Assembly: GCA_032095175.1 (NCBI GenBank)
Contig: DAMCZI010000028.1
Coordinates: 1-64,000, forward strand
Length of the DNA: 64,000 nt
Reading direction: 5' to 3'
From: DAMCZI01 sp032095175
Lineage (GTDB): Bacteria; Bacillota; Clostridia; Clostridiales; Caloramatoraceae
The notes under the pieces were generated by a model. That model had not been told where the DNA came from. It did no database searches and saw nothing but the letters and a program-made list of their open reading frames with translations. The translations under genes were made by a program, and so were the position numbers. This document shows, in pieces, positions 1 to 9,375 of the stretch (its first letter is position 1; the number at the start of each line of letters is the position of its first letter).

Positions 1-43
1 ATATTTTACGTCAGATGAGGAAATGAAAGCTCAAGCTAGTTAG
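1..43 (+). CDS. possible 3' end of a gene cut by the window edge
   Basis: Reading frame 2 of the plus strand is open from the window edge to a TAG at 41-43 and would encode a C-terminus ending SDEEMKAQAS. The stop falls inside a hairpin (7-bp arms at 29-35 and 49-55). Only 13 codons are visible, so an open frame by chance is quite possible. No family can be assigned. Confidence 0.25.
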   Translation, partial: YFTSDEEMKAQAS

Positions 44-56
44 GCTAACTTGAGCT
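28..56. repeat. small hairpin at the window start
   Basis: The arms GCTCAAG (29-35) and CTTGAGC (49-55) pair perfectly around a 13-nt loop. There is no clear T run on either side, so it is a weak terminator candidate for whatever gene precedes the window. The stretch 57-217 is A+T rich and shows nothing else recognisable. Confidence 0.4.
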
Positions 57-217
57 CTCATTGACGAAGTATGATATAAAATAGGCCAAAATATTGACTT
101 GTTATTTTCTTTTGTACGCCTAATATAAAAACAATATATTTTTAGAAACTGTAGAATTTGTACAAAACTTAAGCAATTGATTAAAAGAGGAATACTCTTC
201 TATAAGGTTTATATAAC

Positions 218-257
218 ACAAGCCCCTTGATATTTTGAAAAATATCAAGGGGCTTGT
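218..257 (-). terminator. hairpin after the APH-like gene (dispersed palindrome family)
   Basis: An 18-bp perfect stem (218-235 with 240-257, 4-nt loop) begins five bases beyond the stop of the minus-strand kinase gene. No strong T run follows, so termination is inferred from position. The core CCTTGATATTT resembles other gene-end hairpins in this window, at 5716, 19072, 28795 and 38927. Confidence 0.6.
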
Positions 258-261
258 ACCC

Positions 262-1137
262 TTAAATATTGATGAATGGTATCATTCTTGTATAAAACCT
301 TAATCTTTGCTCATCAAAGTTCTTTAATCCATACGCTTTTAAAAAGGCTTGTTTTTCCTCATCATCAATAAAATAGTCCAATAACATTGCATAGTCATAG
401 TAAGGATCTCCAATGTCACAAAATGCCCAATCTATAATAGATGCAATCTTGTTATTTTCCCAAAGCATATTCTTAGGTCTATAATCACCATGAATCAAGC
501 ATGTTTTTCCGCCTTGAGGTATGTTCTCCTTAAGCCATTTCATAACATCCTGGGGATCTTCTCTTTTACCATCAAAAACAAAGTCTAGTATATCTATAGT
601 ATTATTTTTGTAATGCTCCTCAGCAAAATAGAATTGTGCCTTTATAAACTCCTCAAAGGAAATGCTATTTTTATTTATATTATGAATTTCACGTAAAGCT
701 CTTGCCATTTCCTCAATCATATAAAGTCTTTCCTTTTTATTCTCACTTTCATTAAATAATGTATTTAATGGAGTCCCTTCACTACACTCTCTCAAGAGAT
801 AATACATATTTCCCTCCTGAAAGAAATCCTCCAATACAGGGACAGGTACTTTAGTTTCCCTTAAGGCCTTCATTGCCGCATACTCAGCATATAACTCTCT
901 TCCCCTATATTCTCCCTTTGAAACCTTTAAAATAAATCTTCCACTATCAGAATCAATAATAGATACCAGGCTGCACATTCCCTGCTGAGGAAAGGAAATA
1001 TTATTAACATTACCCACAGCAGCTAGTATCCTTTCTGGCAGCTTTATATTATCCTCTATCTTAGGATTCTTTAATTCACTTCTCGTTATAAATGATGTGA
1101 TATTCTTAATTCTCGGTTTAATTTCCATCGTGTTCAT
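262..1137 (-). CDS. aminoglycoside phosphotransferase (APH)-family small-molecule kinase
   Basis: A 291-aa protein-kinase-like phosphotransferase of the APH/choline kinase superfamily, expected to phosphorylate a small hydroxylated substrate with ATP in the cytosol. The catalytic loop HGDYRPKNMLW is at about residue 216 (catalytic Asp and metal-binding Asn of HGDxxxxN). The metal-binding IIDW is at about residue 234. The ATG is preceded by AGGAG at 7-nt spacing, and a hairpin follows the stop. It is the last gene of a run with an alpha/beta hydrolase and ABC exporters, which suggests a detoxification or resistance role. Substrate cannot be read from sequence; homoserine, methylthioribose or fructosamine kinases share the fold. 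Confidence 0.85.
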   Translation of the reverse strand: MNTMEIKPRIKNITSFITRSELKNPKIEDNIKLPERILAAVGNVNNISFPQQGMCSLVSIIDSDSGRFILKVSKGEYRGRELYAEYAAMKALRETKVPVPVLEDFFQEGNMYYLLRECSEGTPLNTLFNESENKKERLYMIEEMARALREIHNINKNSISFEEFIKAQFYFAEEHYKNNTIDILDFVFDGKREDPQDVMKWLKENIPQGGKTCLIHGDYRPKNMLWENNKIASIIDWAFCDIGDPYYDYAMLLDYFIDDEEKQAFLKAYGLKNFDEQRLRFYTRMIPFINI

Positions 1138-1177
1138 ATCAATTCTCCTGTCAAAGAAAGCTTTAATATGTTTATCT

Positions 1178-2068
1178 TTATAAGAGATTCTTTATAGCAG
1201 CAATAACTACATCTGGCCTAGATTCATTCATTAAATGATTGCTGTTTTTAGCAATTGTAATTTCACTTTTACTAGATAGTTCTTTTAATCCCTTAGATGT
1301 GCTCTGCCACAATTCTTCTATCTTTTCAGCCTCTTCCCTTGGAATTCCATCTTCATTTACCATTTCATTTATAGAATACTCTGAATCCCTTATTAATATT
1401 TTTAAAGGTACGTTTGGGAATTCACCTGCATCCTTTATTTTCCTTACATTATTTCTTAAGTCAAGTAGTTCAAATCGTTGAGTTCTATAAAATTGTGGTC
1501 TTACGTTGAACTCTAAAAGTTCCTTTTGCATTTCTATAGGCAGCTTGAGTTCTTTATCTGATAATACTGGTTTTATTTCTTCTATTAGCTGCTCCCTACT
1601 ATACTTTGAATACTTGTCCCATTCTTTTAAATATGCTTCATCAGATTGATCTTCATCAGACATAGGTAATTCTAATTCATCAAATTTATCTGCCTCCATT
1701 GAGCTAGATTCAACTAAAACCATTCCTTCCACCATTTCAGGATATAATCTTGCAAAGTGTTGAATACATATGCCTCCATAGGAGTGACCTACTAATATAA
1801 TCTTTTCTTCAATGCCAAGCTTTTTAATTAAAGCATACAAATCCATAGAAGCTATGGCAGTTGAGCTTCCCTCAGGATGAGGTTCACTATTTCCAACTCC
1901 CGGTCTATGTATTACAATAACCCTTGCATATTTTGATATGTCATCAACAATATCCAGCCAATCATACATGCTGCAGCTCATTCCTACCATTATAGCAACC
2001 GTCTTTTTGCCATTTCCCTTTATAAGGTATTCTACCTTTCTTTCCCCATTATCCATTAGTTTTATCAT
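1178..2068 (-). CDS. alpha/beta hydrolase
   Basis: A 296-aa soluble alpha/beta-hydrolase-fold enzyme. The nucleophile elbow GHSYGG is at about residue 94, HRPGVGNSE near residue 54 forms the oxyanion-side loop, and the presumed catalytic His is in NSNHLMNES near residue 279. An acidic candidate lies in LIRDSEY near residue 226. There is no signal peptide. AAAGGGGGA precedes the ATG. It sits 26 nt downstream of the fused ABC exporter and 40 nt upstream of the APH-like kinase, so the three are probably co-transcribed. The substrate is unknown; lipase, proline iminopeptidase and haloperoxidase-type members share these motifs. Confidence 0.85.
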   Translation of the reverse strand: MIKLMDNGERKVEYLIKGNGKKTVAIMVGMSCSMYDWLDIVDDISKYARVIVIHRPGVGNSEPHPEGSSTAIASMDLYALIKKLGIEEKIILVGHSYGGICIQHFARLYPEMVEGMVLVESSSMEADKFDELELPMSDEDQSDEAYLKEWDKYSKYSREQLIEEIKPVLSDKELKLPIEMQKELLEFNVRPQFYRTQRFELLDLRNNVRKIKDAGEFPNVPLKILIRDSEYSINEMVNEDGIPREEAEKIEELWQSTSKGLKELSSKSEITIAKNSNHLMNESRPDVVIAAIKNLL

Positions 2069-2094
2069 ATGTATCCCCCTTTTTAAGGTATTAG

Positions 2095-5000
2095 CTAAGC
2101 ATAATACTGTGCCTGTGTCATATACATCCTTTCATACTGGCTTCCTTTATCTTTTATTAATTCCTCATGTGTTCCATATTGAATAATTTTTCCATTACTA
2201 AATACAGCAATTCTATCACAAAGCTTACAGCTTGACAATCTGTGGGAAATATATATTGCTGTTTTTTCTCCTGCTATATCCTTAAATTTACTATATATCT
2301 CAAACTCTGCAATAGGATCTAGTGCTGCTGTTGGTTCGTCTAAAACTACTATTGGAGAATCCTTATATATTGCTCTTGCAATAGCCAGCTTTTGAGATTG
2401 CCCTCCTGAAAATTCTATCCCATCCTCTTTAAAAATTTTATATATGTGAGTATTGATTCCTTTTGGCAGCTTCAAAATATCCTTCTCAAGCCCTGCTTTT
2501 TTTAGTGTTTTTTCAATGTCTTCAAACTTTGATGATTGATAATCCTTAAGGACTATATTCTCTTTTATACTAAATGCCATCAGCTTAAAATCTTGAAAAA
2601 CTACTGCTAGTAATTTCATATATTCATCATAAGCATACTCGCTTATGTTTACACCATTTAATAAAATTTCACCCTCTGTAGGCTCATAAAGTCTTGTAAG
2701 TAATTTTATAAAGGTTGTTTTCCCGGCTCCATTTAACCCCACTACTGCTAACTTTTCCTTATCCATAATAGTAATAGAAACATTCCTTAAAGTGTACTCT
2801 TTACTTCGCGGATACTTGAAGGATACATTTTTAAATTCAATGTTAAACTCTTTTATATCTTTAGTTTCTCTGGTTCCTTCCATATTTTTAGATTTAATTT
2901 GTTGAAATTCCATATAGGGCTCTAATAATATGCACATTTGCCTTAATTCTATAAAACTCGTACTAAACTCTGATAATGTAGTACTAAATTTAATAGCTGA
3001 AGATACATACATCATAAAAGCACCTATGTGTATTGCCTTTATATATACCTTATAAGTGATATAAGCATAAATAATTGCCATTTGAACCTGAAGATTCACC
3101 TTATTAAACCCAAAATATTTATAAATAATTTTATACTTCTTACTAAATTCATTTACTGCAAAGTCATGATATTCATTATACTTATCCATAATTAGAGGAG
3201 ATATGTTGTATAGTCTTATATCTTTGCCCACAGAAAAATCGTAAATTATGCCATCAAAGTATTGAATTACTCTATTTAGTGGAATTATTACATTATGCAT
3301 TCCAAGCTTAACTTCCTGTGCTTTTTTATGCATAAAGCAATTTACAATTACTATAAAAAGGATAAATAAAACAATATATAAGTTTAGAGTTGCAATTACT
3401 GTAATAAGTCCTATGATAATGATTGTCTGTGTAAATATTTTTACTATATCATTTATCATTCGCTCTATAACATGCTGATTATTAATGCCATATGTAGCTT
3501 TTTCTTTCAAATCTAAAACTTCAGGATCCTCTATTTTTTCAAAATCTATATTCATTATTTTTTTCCCTATTAATAAATTAAAACCATTTAAAATCTCCAT
3601 GTTTTTTACACTAAGCACGGTATCTAGCCATCTATTTACTAAATTAAATATTAAATTCAAAGCTATAATTATCAATACCAGGGCTATACATATCCTTATT
3701 CTCTTTTCATTAGTCAATTCATCTATAATGAATTTAGGTATTATTATATTAATAAAGGGAGTTAATGCCTTAAATACAGATGATATTATTAAAACTGGAA
3801 TATATGTTTTTGAAATTCCACAGGTTAACTTTAAAAAATGTATTGCTGTATTAAAATCTTTTTTAAGTCCTAAAGGTCTTTCTTTATTCATTCTGCACCC
3901 CCCCTTTTCAAACTCCTCTTTATAATAGGATGCTTGTACATTAAACATTTCTGCATACTTTCCATTTTTCATTAAAAGTTCCTCATGGGTTCCATATTCT
4001 TTTATTTCTCCATCTTCGAAAAAGGCTATGACATCACAAAAACGCGTACTTGCTAATCTGTGTGATATAAATAAGGCTGTTTTAGCACCAATCATATTAT
4101 TAAAGTCCTTGTAAATGTTGTATTCTGCAATTGCATCCAGTGCCGCTGTTGGTTCATCTAATATTACAATAGATCCATCTTTGTATAACCCTCTTGCAAG
4201 TGCTAGCTTCTGATTTTCTCCCCCTGAAAATTCTATACCAGTAGAATCCAATATTTTAAGAAGAGATGTATCTATTCCCTTTTCTAAAGAATTAATTTTA
4301 TCTTCCATTCCAGCTTTATAAATACTCTTTATTACCTTTTCTCTATCTATACCACTTTTATCCATAAAGGATATATTTTCTGCTATAGAAAAAGCAAACA
4401 TTTTTATTTCTTGAAATACTACTGAAAACAATTTATAGTACTCATTTCTATCAAACCTTGAAATATTTATTCCATCTAATAATATTTCACCCTCTGTAGG
4501 CACATATAACCTGGTTAGCAATTTTATAAAGGTTGTTTTTCCCGCTCCGTTAATTCCTACTATGGCTAATCTCTGACCTTTATTTATTTTAAATGAAATA
4601 TTCTTAAAAATATTTCTTTCGCTGTTAGGATATTTAAAGGATACATTTTTAAATTCTATTTCATAGGTATCAGCTTTAGGAATGCTTTCATAATCTGAGT
4701 TTTCTGTTTTTAAATCCTTGTCCAAAAAATTTCTATAGTCATTTATATAAAAACTCTGTGCATTTATAGAGGCTATATCATCTAATATATTCTGCATCCA
4801 TCCTGTAAATCCAGCAATTACAGTAGAATACATAACAAAGTTGCCTATACTCAAGTTACCATGTAAGACTCTGTATATTAGATAAATATATACTAACCCT
4901 TCTCTAATCAACAAAAGAAAAACATCAACTATTGCCACCTTAAAATACTTGTACTTAATATCCTTATGAACCTTAATTTCTTCTGCCTTAACTCCTTGAA

Positions 5001-5691
5001 ATTTATCTACTATCCACTGGCTCAAATTAAAAATTCGTATATCCTTACCAAAGGCAAAGTTATGCATAATATCATAAATGTAATTACTTTTTCTGTTCAG
5101 TTCTGAAACATCATTCTTTTTTCCATGCTCATATTTTTTTACTCTAGCAGTCAAATAATAAATAACTTGTACATTAAATATCAAATATAATAAAACCCAT
5201 GGACTCAAGGTAAGTACAATTGTTATGTATCCCAGGAATGCAATACCTGAACCAGCTAATGAAAAAAGCTTACGAATTACTTCTATACTGCCAAAAGCAG
5301 CTTTCTCTGCAGTTTCTCTATCATTTAATGTTTTTGGATCTTCGGTATATTTAAAATCCATACTCATACATTTTTCTTTTATAAGGCTACCAAACTTAAA
5401 TGCTATATGCATAAATCTTGGAGCATGCACCCCTTCTAAATATGAATTAAGATAGTTTAATACAGCAGATAATATAAAGTAGAATAATAATATAGTAATC
5501 AATACTTCTGCTCTATTAACTCCCATTAGTTCATCAATTAAAAATTTAGGGGCAAATATATTTATAAATGGTAATACAGCATTTACTATTGTAAATAAAG
5601 CAAAATAGCTTAATACTTTTTTATCCCATTTACAAGTGTTCTTAATCAAAAACCATATATTGTTAATCGCGCTTCGTTTATTGTTTTCCAT
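2095..5691 (-). CDS. double-length fused ABC exporter (TMD-NBD-TMD-NBD)
   Basis: A 1198-aa protein made of two complete half-exporters. The first has membrane helices over about residues 20-330, Walker A NGAGKTTFIKLL near residue 380, signature FSGGENQKLALAR, Walker B VILDEPTAALD and H-loop SHRLAS. The second begins near residue 602 (MNKERPLGLKK) and repeats the order, with Walker A near residue 989 and FSGGQSQKLAIAR. Both halves keep a canonical Walker B Glu and H-loop His. The start is the ATG at 5691 behind GGTGGG; an in-frame GTG lies at 5703. The junction reads through a seven-G tract at 3898-3904 that looks like the ribosome binding site of a formerly separate second gene. The protein is expected to export lipid, peptide or drug substrates at the cytoplasmic membrane. 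Confidence 0.88.
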   Translation of the reverse strand: MENNKRSAINNIWFLIKNTCKWDKKVLSYFALFTIVNAVLPFINIFAPKFLIDELMGVNRAEVLITILLFYFILSAVLNYLNSYLEGVHAPRFMHIAFKFGSLIKEKCMSMDFKYTEDPKTLNDRETAEKAAFGSIEVIRKLFSLAGSGIAFLGYITIVLTLSPWVLLYLIFNVQVIYYLTARVKKYEHGKKNDVSELNRKSNYIYDIMHNFAFGKDIRIFNLSQWIVDKFQGVKAEEIKVHKDIKYKYFKVAIVDVFLLLIREGLVYIYLIYRVLHGNLSIGNFVMYSTVIAGFTGWMQNILDDIASINAQSFYINDYRNFLDKDLKTENSDYESIPKADTYEIEFKNVSFKYPNSERNIFKNISFKINKGQRLAIVGINGAGKTTFIKLLTRLYVPTEGEILLDGINISRFDRNEYYKLFSVVFQEIKMFAFSIAENISFMDKSGIDREKVIKSIYKAGMEDKINSLEKGIDTSLLKILDSTGIEFSGGENQKLALARGLYKDGSIVILDEPTAALDAIAEYNIYKDFNNMIGAKTALFISHRLASTRFCDVIAFFEDGEIKEYGTHEELLMKNGKYAEMFNVQASYYKEEFEKGGCRMNKERPLGLKKDFNTAIHFLKLTCGISKTYIPVLIISSVFKALTPFINIIIPKFIIDELTNEKRIRICIALVLIIIALNLIFNLVNRWLDTVLSVKNMEILNGFNLLIGKKIMNIDFEKIEDPEVLDLKEKATYGINNQHVIERMINDIVKIFTQTIIIIGLITVIATLNLYIVLFILFIVIVNCFMHKKAQEVKLGMHNVIIPLNRVIQYFDGIIYDFSVGKDIRLYNISPLIMDKYNEYHDFAVNEFSKKYKIIYKYFGFNKVNLQVQMAIIYAYITYKVYIKAIHIGAFMMYVSSAIKFSTTLSEFSTSFIELRQMCILLEPYMEFQQIKSKNMEGTRETKDIKEFNIEFKNVSFKYPRSKEYTLRNVSITIMDKEKLAVVGLNGAGKTTFIKLLTRLYEPTEGEILLNGVNISEYAYDEYMKLLAVVFQDFKLMAFSIKENIVLKDYQSSKFEDIEKTLKKAGLEKDILKLPKGINTHIYKIFKEDGIEFSGGQSQKLAIARAIYKDSPIVVLDEPTAALDPIAEFEIYSKFKDIAGEKTAIYISHRLSSCKLCDRIAVFSNGKIIQYGTHEELIKDKGSQYERMYMTQAQYYA

Positions 5692-5715
5692 AAATCTTCC
5701 CACCCTTATGGATAC

Positions 5716-5757
5716 AACCTCTTGACATTTAAAATTCCTTTAAAATATCAAGAGGCT
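5716..5757 (-). repeat. intergenic hairpin of the CCTCTTGACATTT family
   Basis: An imperfect stem (5716-5730 with 5743-5757) lies between the half-exporter gene and the fused exporter gene. It carries the same core as the 19-bp stem at 19072-19115. There is no T run on the minus side, so it could be a leaky processing or termination site within the operon. Confidence 0.55.
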
Positions 5758-5770
5758 GGCACCTCTAAAT

Positions 5771-7540
5771 CTATTTACTCCATATTTCTCTCATTTCTTC
5801 ACAGTTGTCTAAAAGCTCTTCTAAAGTACCCTGGGCTTCAACTTTTCCATCCTTTAGCACTATAATGTTGTCTGCCCTTTGAAGAGCAAGCTTTTTATTG
5901 GAAACTGCTATACATGTTGCTTCTTTTCTCTCAAATAACCTTGTCCATAATTTAATTTCAGTATCTACATCAAGAGCACTTGAAATATCATCGACTATAA
6001 ATATTTCTGAACTACGGGCGTACATTCTTGCAACAGCAAGTCTTTGCTTTTGACCTCCCGACAGCTTCGCTCCCCTTGGACCTACTGTAGTTTCAATTCC
6101 ATTTTCCAGGGAAGTTATATCATCATCTAATACAGAAGAGTTAAGTATTTCATTTAGATTAACATCCCTTTCATCTATTCCAAGTAAAATGTTGTTCTTT
6201 ACTGTATTGCTAAACAACCGTGGTATTTGAGATGTATATGAAACCCTTGGAGGGGTGAAAAATTCTGATGGATTCTCTATATTCTCTCCATTCCAAAACA
6301 TTTCTCCACTCTGCTTCGGTACTAATCCTAATAGTGTCTTAATTAAGGTAGTTTTGCCAGAACCTATTCTGCCTGTTATAACAGTAAAGGAGTTCTTCTT
6401 AACCTTAAAGCTAATGTCTTTAATCCCTCCGCTACCTTCATAAGCATATGTTAAACCCTTTACTTCTAGTTCCTTAAGTTTATTTTCACAATGATTATTA
6501 TATTTTATCTCTGGCATTTCACTCTTTAAATATATATCACTATATTCAGTTAGCTTACTATTTGGTTCTCCATTTATAACCTCTGTCATTCTTTCCAAGG
6601 AAACTCCTGCCTGTTTATAGGCTACCATAATCTCACCTATAACCTTGGTAGCATTTGATACATAAGGTAGGAAATATACAAACAACGCAAAATCACCAAC
6701 AGTGAATTTTCCCGAACTGATATCTTGTGCTGACAGAAGCAATATCAATCCAGTTCCAATATTTACTGCATTATCAAAAACAGAAGTCATGGCTTGATTT
6801 AACAATGTATCCTTTAGGGATGCTTTATATCTTCCTTTATTAAGCTCCTTTAAATAATTAAGTATATGTTTTTCAGCTGTAGCAAGCTGTATTGCCTGTA
6901 TAGAATTAAAAACTTCTCCCATTGCACCACTTACCCTTGCAGTAGCTTCTCTTGATGCTTTTCTGTACTTTTCTATTTTTTCTCTAATAGTCCTTGCAAT
7001 AACTAATATAAAAGCAAGGGGCAAGAAAACCAATACTGTGATTTTCACATTTATACTTAATAATATACCAATTGATACAATACCAAAAATCATAAAGCCT
7101 ATGTTATCAATTATCATATCGAAGGTACTTTCCGCTACCTCTGTATCGTCCCTTAAACTGTTTAATGTTTCTCCCAGGGAAGCAGATGTAGAGTTAGCCT
7201 GTGGTTTTTCTAATATTATCTTTAGCATGTTTTTTCTTAAAAGTGATCCTATATAAAATTTATGAAGTACACCGGCTCTAAAGCCTCCATACATCATTAA
7301 GCCTCGTGCCAGTGCAACTGCAACTAACAAAGAACATAATGCCCATAAATTTGAATTTGCAGAAGCTTTATTGCTTATAGTATCAAAAATACCTTTCAAT
7401 ACTAATGCTGGTATCAATGATGAATTTTGAATAAGTATCCATACCAGTCCATTTGTTAAGCTTAACAAAGGTTTGTACTTTATTAATTCCCATATAAATT
7501 GTCTGGTTTTTATATCTTTAAGCTTTTCTCTAGCGTCCAT
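5771..7540 (-). CDS. heterodimeric ABC exporter subunit, degenerate ATP site
   Basis: A 589-aa half-exporter with six predicted membrane helices in the first 320 residues, then an ATPase domain. Walker A GRIGSGKTTLIKT is near residue 393 and the canonical signature LSGGQKQRLAVAR near residue 497. Walker B is IFIVDDISSALD, with Asp where the catalytic Glu normally stands, and the H-loop is VSNKKL, with Asn for His. Its upstream partner has the reverse combination. Together they would form one consensus and one degenerate ATP site, as in BmrCD and TM287/288. The ATG at 7540 overlaps the partner's TGA (TGATG) behind GGAGGTG, so translation is coupled. A similar pair lies at 32560-36083. Confidence 0.9.
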   Translation of the reverse strand: MDAREKLKDIKTRQFIWELIKYKPLLSLTNGLVWILIQNSSLIPALVLKGIFDTISNKASANSNLWALCSLLVAVALARGLMMYGGFRAGVLHKFYIGSLLRKNMLKIILEKPQANSTSASLGETLNSLRDDTEVAESTFDMIIDNIGFMIFGIVSIGILLSINVKITVLVFLPLAFILVIARTIREKIEKYRKASREATARVSGAMGEVFNSIQAIQLATAEKHILNYLKELNKGRYKASLKDTLLNQAMTSVFDNAVNIGTGLILLLSAQDISSGKFTVGDFALFVYFLPYVSNATKVIGEIMVAYKQAGVSLERMTEVINGEPNSKLTEYSDIYLKSEMPEIKYNNHCENKLKELEVKGLTYAYEGSGGIKDISFKVKKNSFTVITGRIGSGKTTLIKTLLGLVPKQSGEMFWNGENIENPSEFFTPPRVSYTSQIPRLFSNTVKNNILLGIDERDVNLNEILNSSVLDDDITSLENGIETTVGPRGAKLSGGQKQRLAVARMYARSSEIFIVDDISSALDVDTEIKLWTRLFERKEATCIAVSNKKLALQRADNIIVLKDGKVEAQGTLEELLDNCEEMREIWSK

Positions 7541-9285
7541 CAACAAAGCACCTCCTCTATTCCCTTTTGTAATAGAGCAAAATATCTAGAGTTTTTGTCA
7601 TTTAACAATTCTTCTCTATTTCCATTCTCTATAATTTGTCCATTTTCCAGAATTAAAATATCATCAGCCCTTTTTACTGTTGCTAATCTATGAGCAATTA
7701 TTATGCATGTCCTATTTTCAAGAAGCTTTTTCAAAGCTCTCTCCATAACCTTCTCTGTGGCTGGATCTAGTCTTGAGGAAGCTTCATCCATAATTACAAG
7801 AGACGGATTCTTTAAAAACACCCTTATAAAGGCTATTAGCTGTGCTTCTCCAGCTGAAAGGCCGCCTCCCTCTGATTGCAGCATTGTATCTAAACCATTG
7901 GACAGCTTTTCAAACCAATTACTTAGCCCCATGTCATCGATTATTTTAAGAATATCTTCATCCTTTATTTCCGGATTAAATAAGGTTATGTTATCCCTAA
8001 CATTTGCACAAAATATTTGCACATCCTGTGTAACATAGGCAACGTTTTGTCTTAAGCTTTCAATTTTAAGCTTATTGATGTTTATATCATTAAACTTAAT
8101 CTCCCCAATTTGAGGGTCATACAATCTAACAAGAAGCCTTGCTAATGTAGTTTTCCCACTTCCTGTTCTACCTAAAATACCAAGGACTTTACCCTTTGGA
8201 AGATTAAAAGATATATCCTTTAAAACCTGTTTCCCATCTTCATATTGAAAACAAATGTTTTTTACATCAATTGATAATGCACCCTCTTGAGCAATTTCCT
8301 CTGCACCGTCTATTAACTGCGATTTTGTGTCAAATAGCTCCTCAACCCTTTTAATACTTGCACTTGATCTTTGCAAATCCTCTAATTGAAATCTGATTTG
8401 GTCAATTGGTCTTCTAAGGAGTTCAGTATAATTGAATATTATATAAATTGTTCCTATTGATATAATACCTTTTTTCCACAAATATCCTCCCATTCCCAGA
8501 GAAATTGCTGAACCAATAGCAAATAAAACCAATGATGATGTTACCATCTTACAAAACATCAATTCAGATTTTAATTGTATTCTATAAAGCTTTCTTAAAA
8601 ATTTATGATAACAATTAATAAAATAACCTATGGCACCACTTGTACGAATATCCTCATTACTATCAATGCTCTCTCCTAATAATCCATAAAACTCTGAAGT
8701 AACCATTCTGTTTTCACCCCAAACAGGTACTGCCTTCTTTTGAATGTGTATAAATATATATAGTGCTAAAATAACAAATATGGTTATTGGGATTCCAACA
8801 AGTATACCCTCTCTAAACAGCATGATAAGTATACCAATCATGAGAACCATATTGTTTAAAAGGTTGGGTAGAAGTTTTGAGAAAAAATTAAATAGTGCTG
8901 TTACATCCCCATCTATTCTTTCAATCATTTCCCCCTGCATATGATTTTTGTGGAAATTCATATCCAACTTCAAACATTTATCAATCAAATCGATTCTTAA
9001 CTTATTAGTAGAATTCCATCCAACTACTTGAGCTATATAGGTTGATGTTATAGCCAATATCTGCTGAACAATTGCTGACCCAATAAAGTATCCAGCTTTT
9101 ATAATCAATGCTTTTACAGGGACTCCATCCCTTGCTGAGTCAATAAAGCTACCTAGAATTTGTGGCATAATCAACTGTAACGCTATACTAGCAGCCGATA
9201 CAATACCTAAAAATATTACTTGTATTCTTAGTGGTTTTAAGTATTTTGATAAAAGTTTAAAATATGATCTAGTTTCAAGCTTCAT
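7540..9285 (-). CDS. heterodimeric ABC exporter subunit, catalytic Walker B
   Basis: A 581-aa half-exporter: membrane domain over residues 1-320, Walker A GRTGSGKTTLARLL near residue 378, Walker B IMDEASSRLD near residue 500 and H-loop AHRLAT. The signature is the unusual LSAGEAQLIAF instead of LSGGQ. With the degenerate partner downstream this gives one active and one inactive ATP site. The chosen start is the ATG at 9285 with AAGGGGGG upstream; the frame stays open 19 codons further but without a good site. The length is identical to the paralogue at 34338-36083 (581 aa). It follows the acetyltransferase gene after a terminator-like hairpin. Confidence 0.9.
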   Translation of the reverse strand: MKLETRSYFKLLSKYLKPLRIQVIFLGIVSAASIALQLIMPQILGSFIDSARDGVPVKALIIKAGYFIGSAIVQQILAITSTYIAQVVGWNSTNKLRIDLIDKCLKLDMNFHKNHMQGEMIERIDGDVTALFNFFSKLLPNLLNNMVLMIGILIMLFREGILVGIPITIFVILALYIFIHIQKKAVPVWGENRMVTSEFYGLLGESIDSNEDIRTSGAIGYFINCYHKFLRKLYRIQLKSELMFCKMVTSSLVLFAIGSAISLGMGGYLWKKGIISIGTIYIIFNYTELLRRPIDQIRFQLEDLQRSSASIKRVEELFDTKSQLIDGAEEIAQEGALSIDVKNICFQYEDGKQVLKDISFNLPKGKVLGILGRTGSGKTTLARLLVRLYDPQIGEIKFNDININKLKIESLRQNVAYVTQDVQIFCANVRDNITLFNPEIKDEDILKIIDDMGLSNWFEKLSNGLDTMLQSEGGGLSAGEAQLIAFIRVFLKNPSLVIMDEASSRLDPATEKVMERALKKLLENRTCIIIAHRLATVKRADDILILENGQIIENGNREELLNDKNSRYFALLQKGIEEVLC

Positions 9286-9310
9286 CTGTGCTCCCCCCTT
9301 GCAGTGTGTT

Positions 9311-9352
9311 AAAAAAATAAAGGTATAGATCAGCAAACCCACCTATACCTTT
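9311..9352 (-). terminator. intrinsic terminator after the acetyltransferase gene
   Basis: A perfect 10-bp stem (9319-9328 with 9343-9352) is followed on the minus strand by a run of seven T. It separates the acetyltransferase from the exporter pair, so the pair may depend on read-through or on a promoter not located here. Confidence 0.8.
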
Positions 9353-9375
9353 AAAAATATATCTTATTTGTTCAC

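Noticed and set aside
3485..3925. A 146-codon plus-strand ORF inside the fused ABC exporter
   Set aside because: It mirrors the transporter helices in the other strand; no start site and no family similarity.
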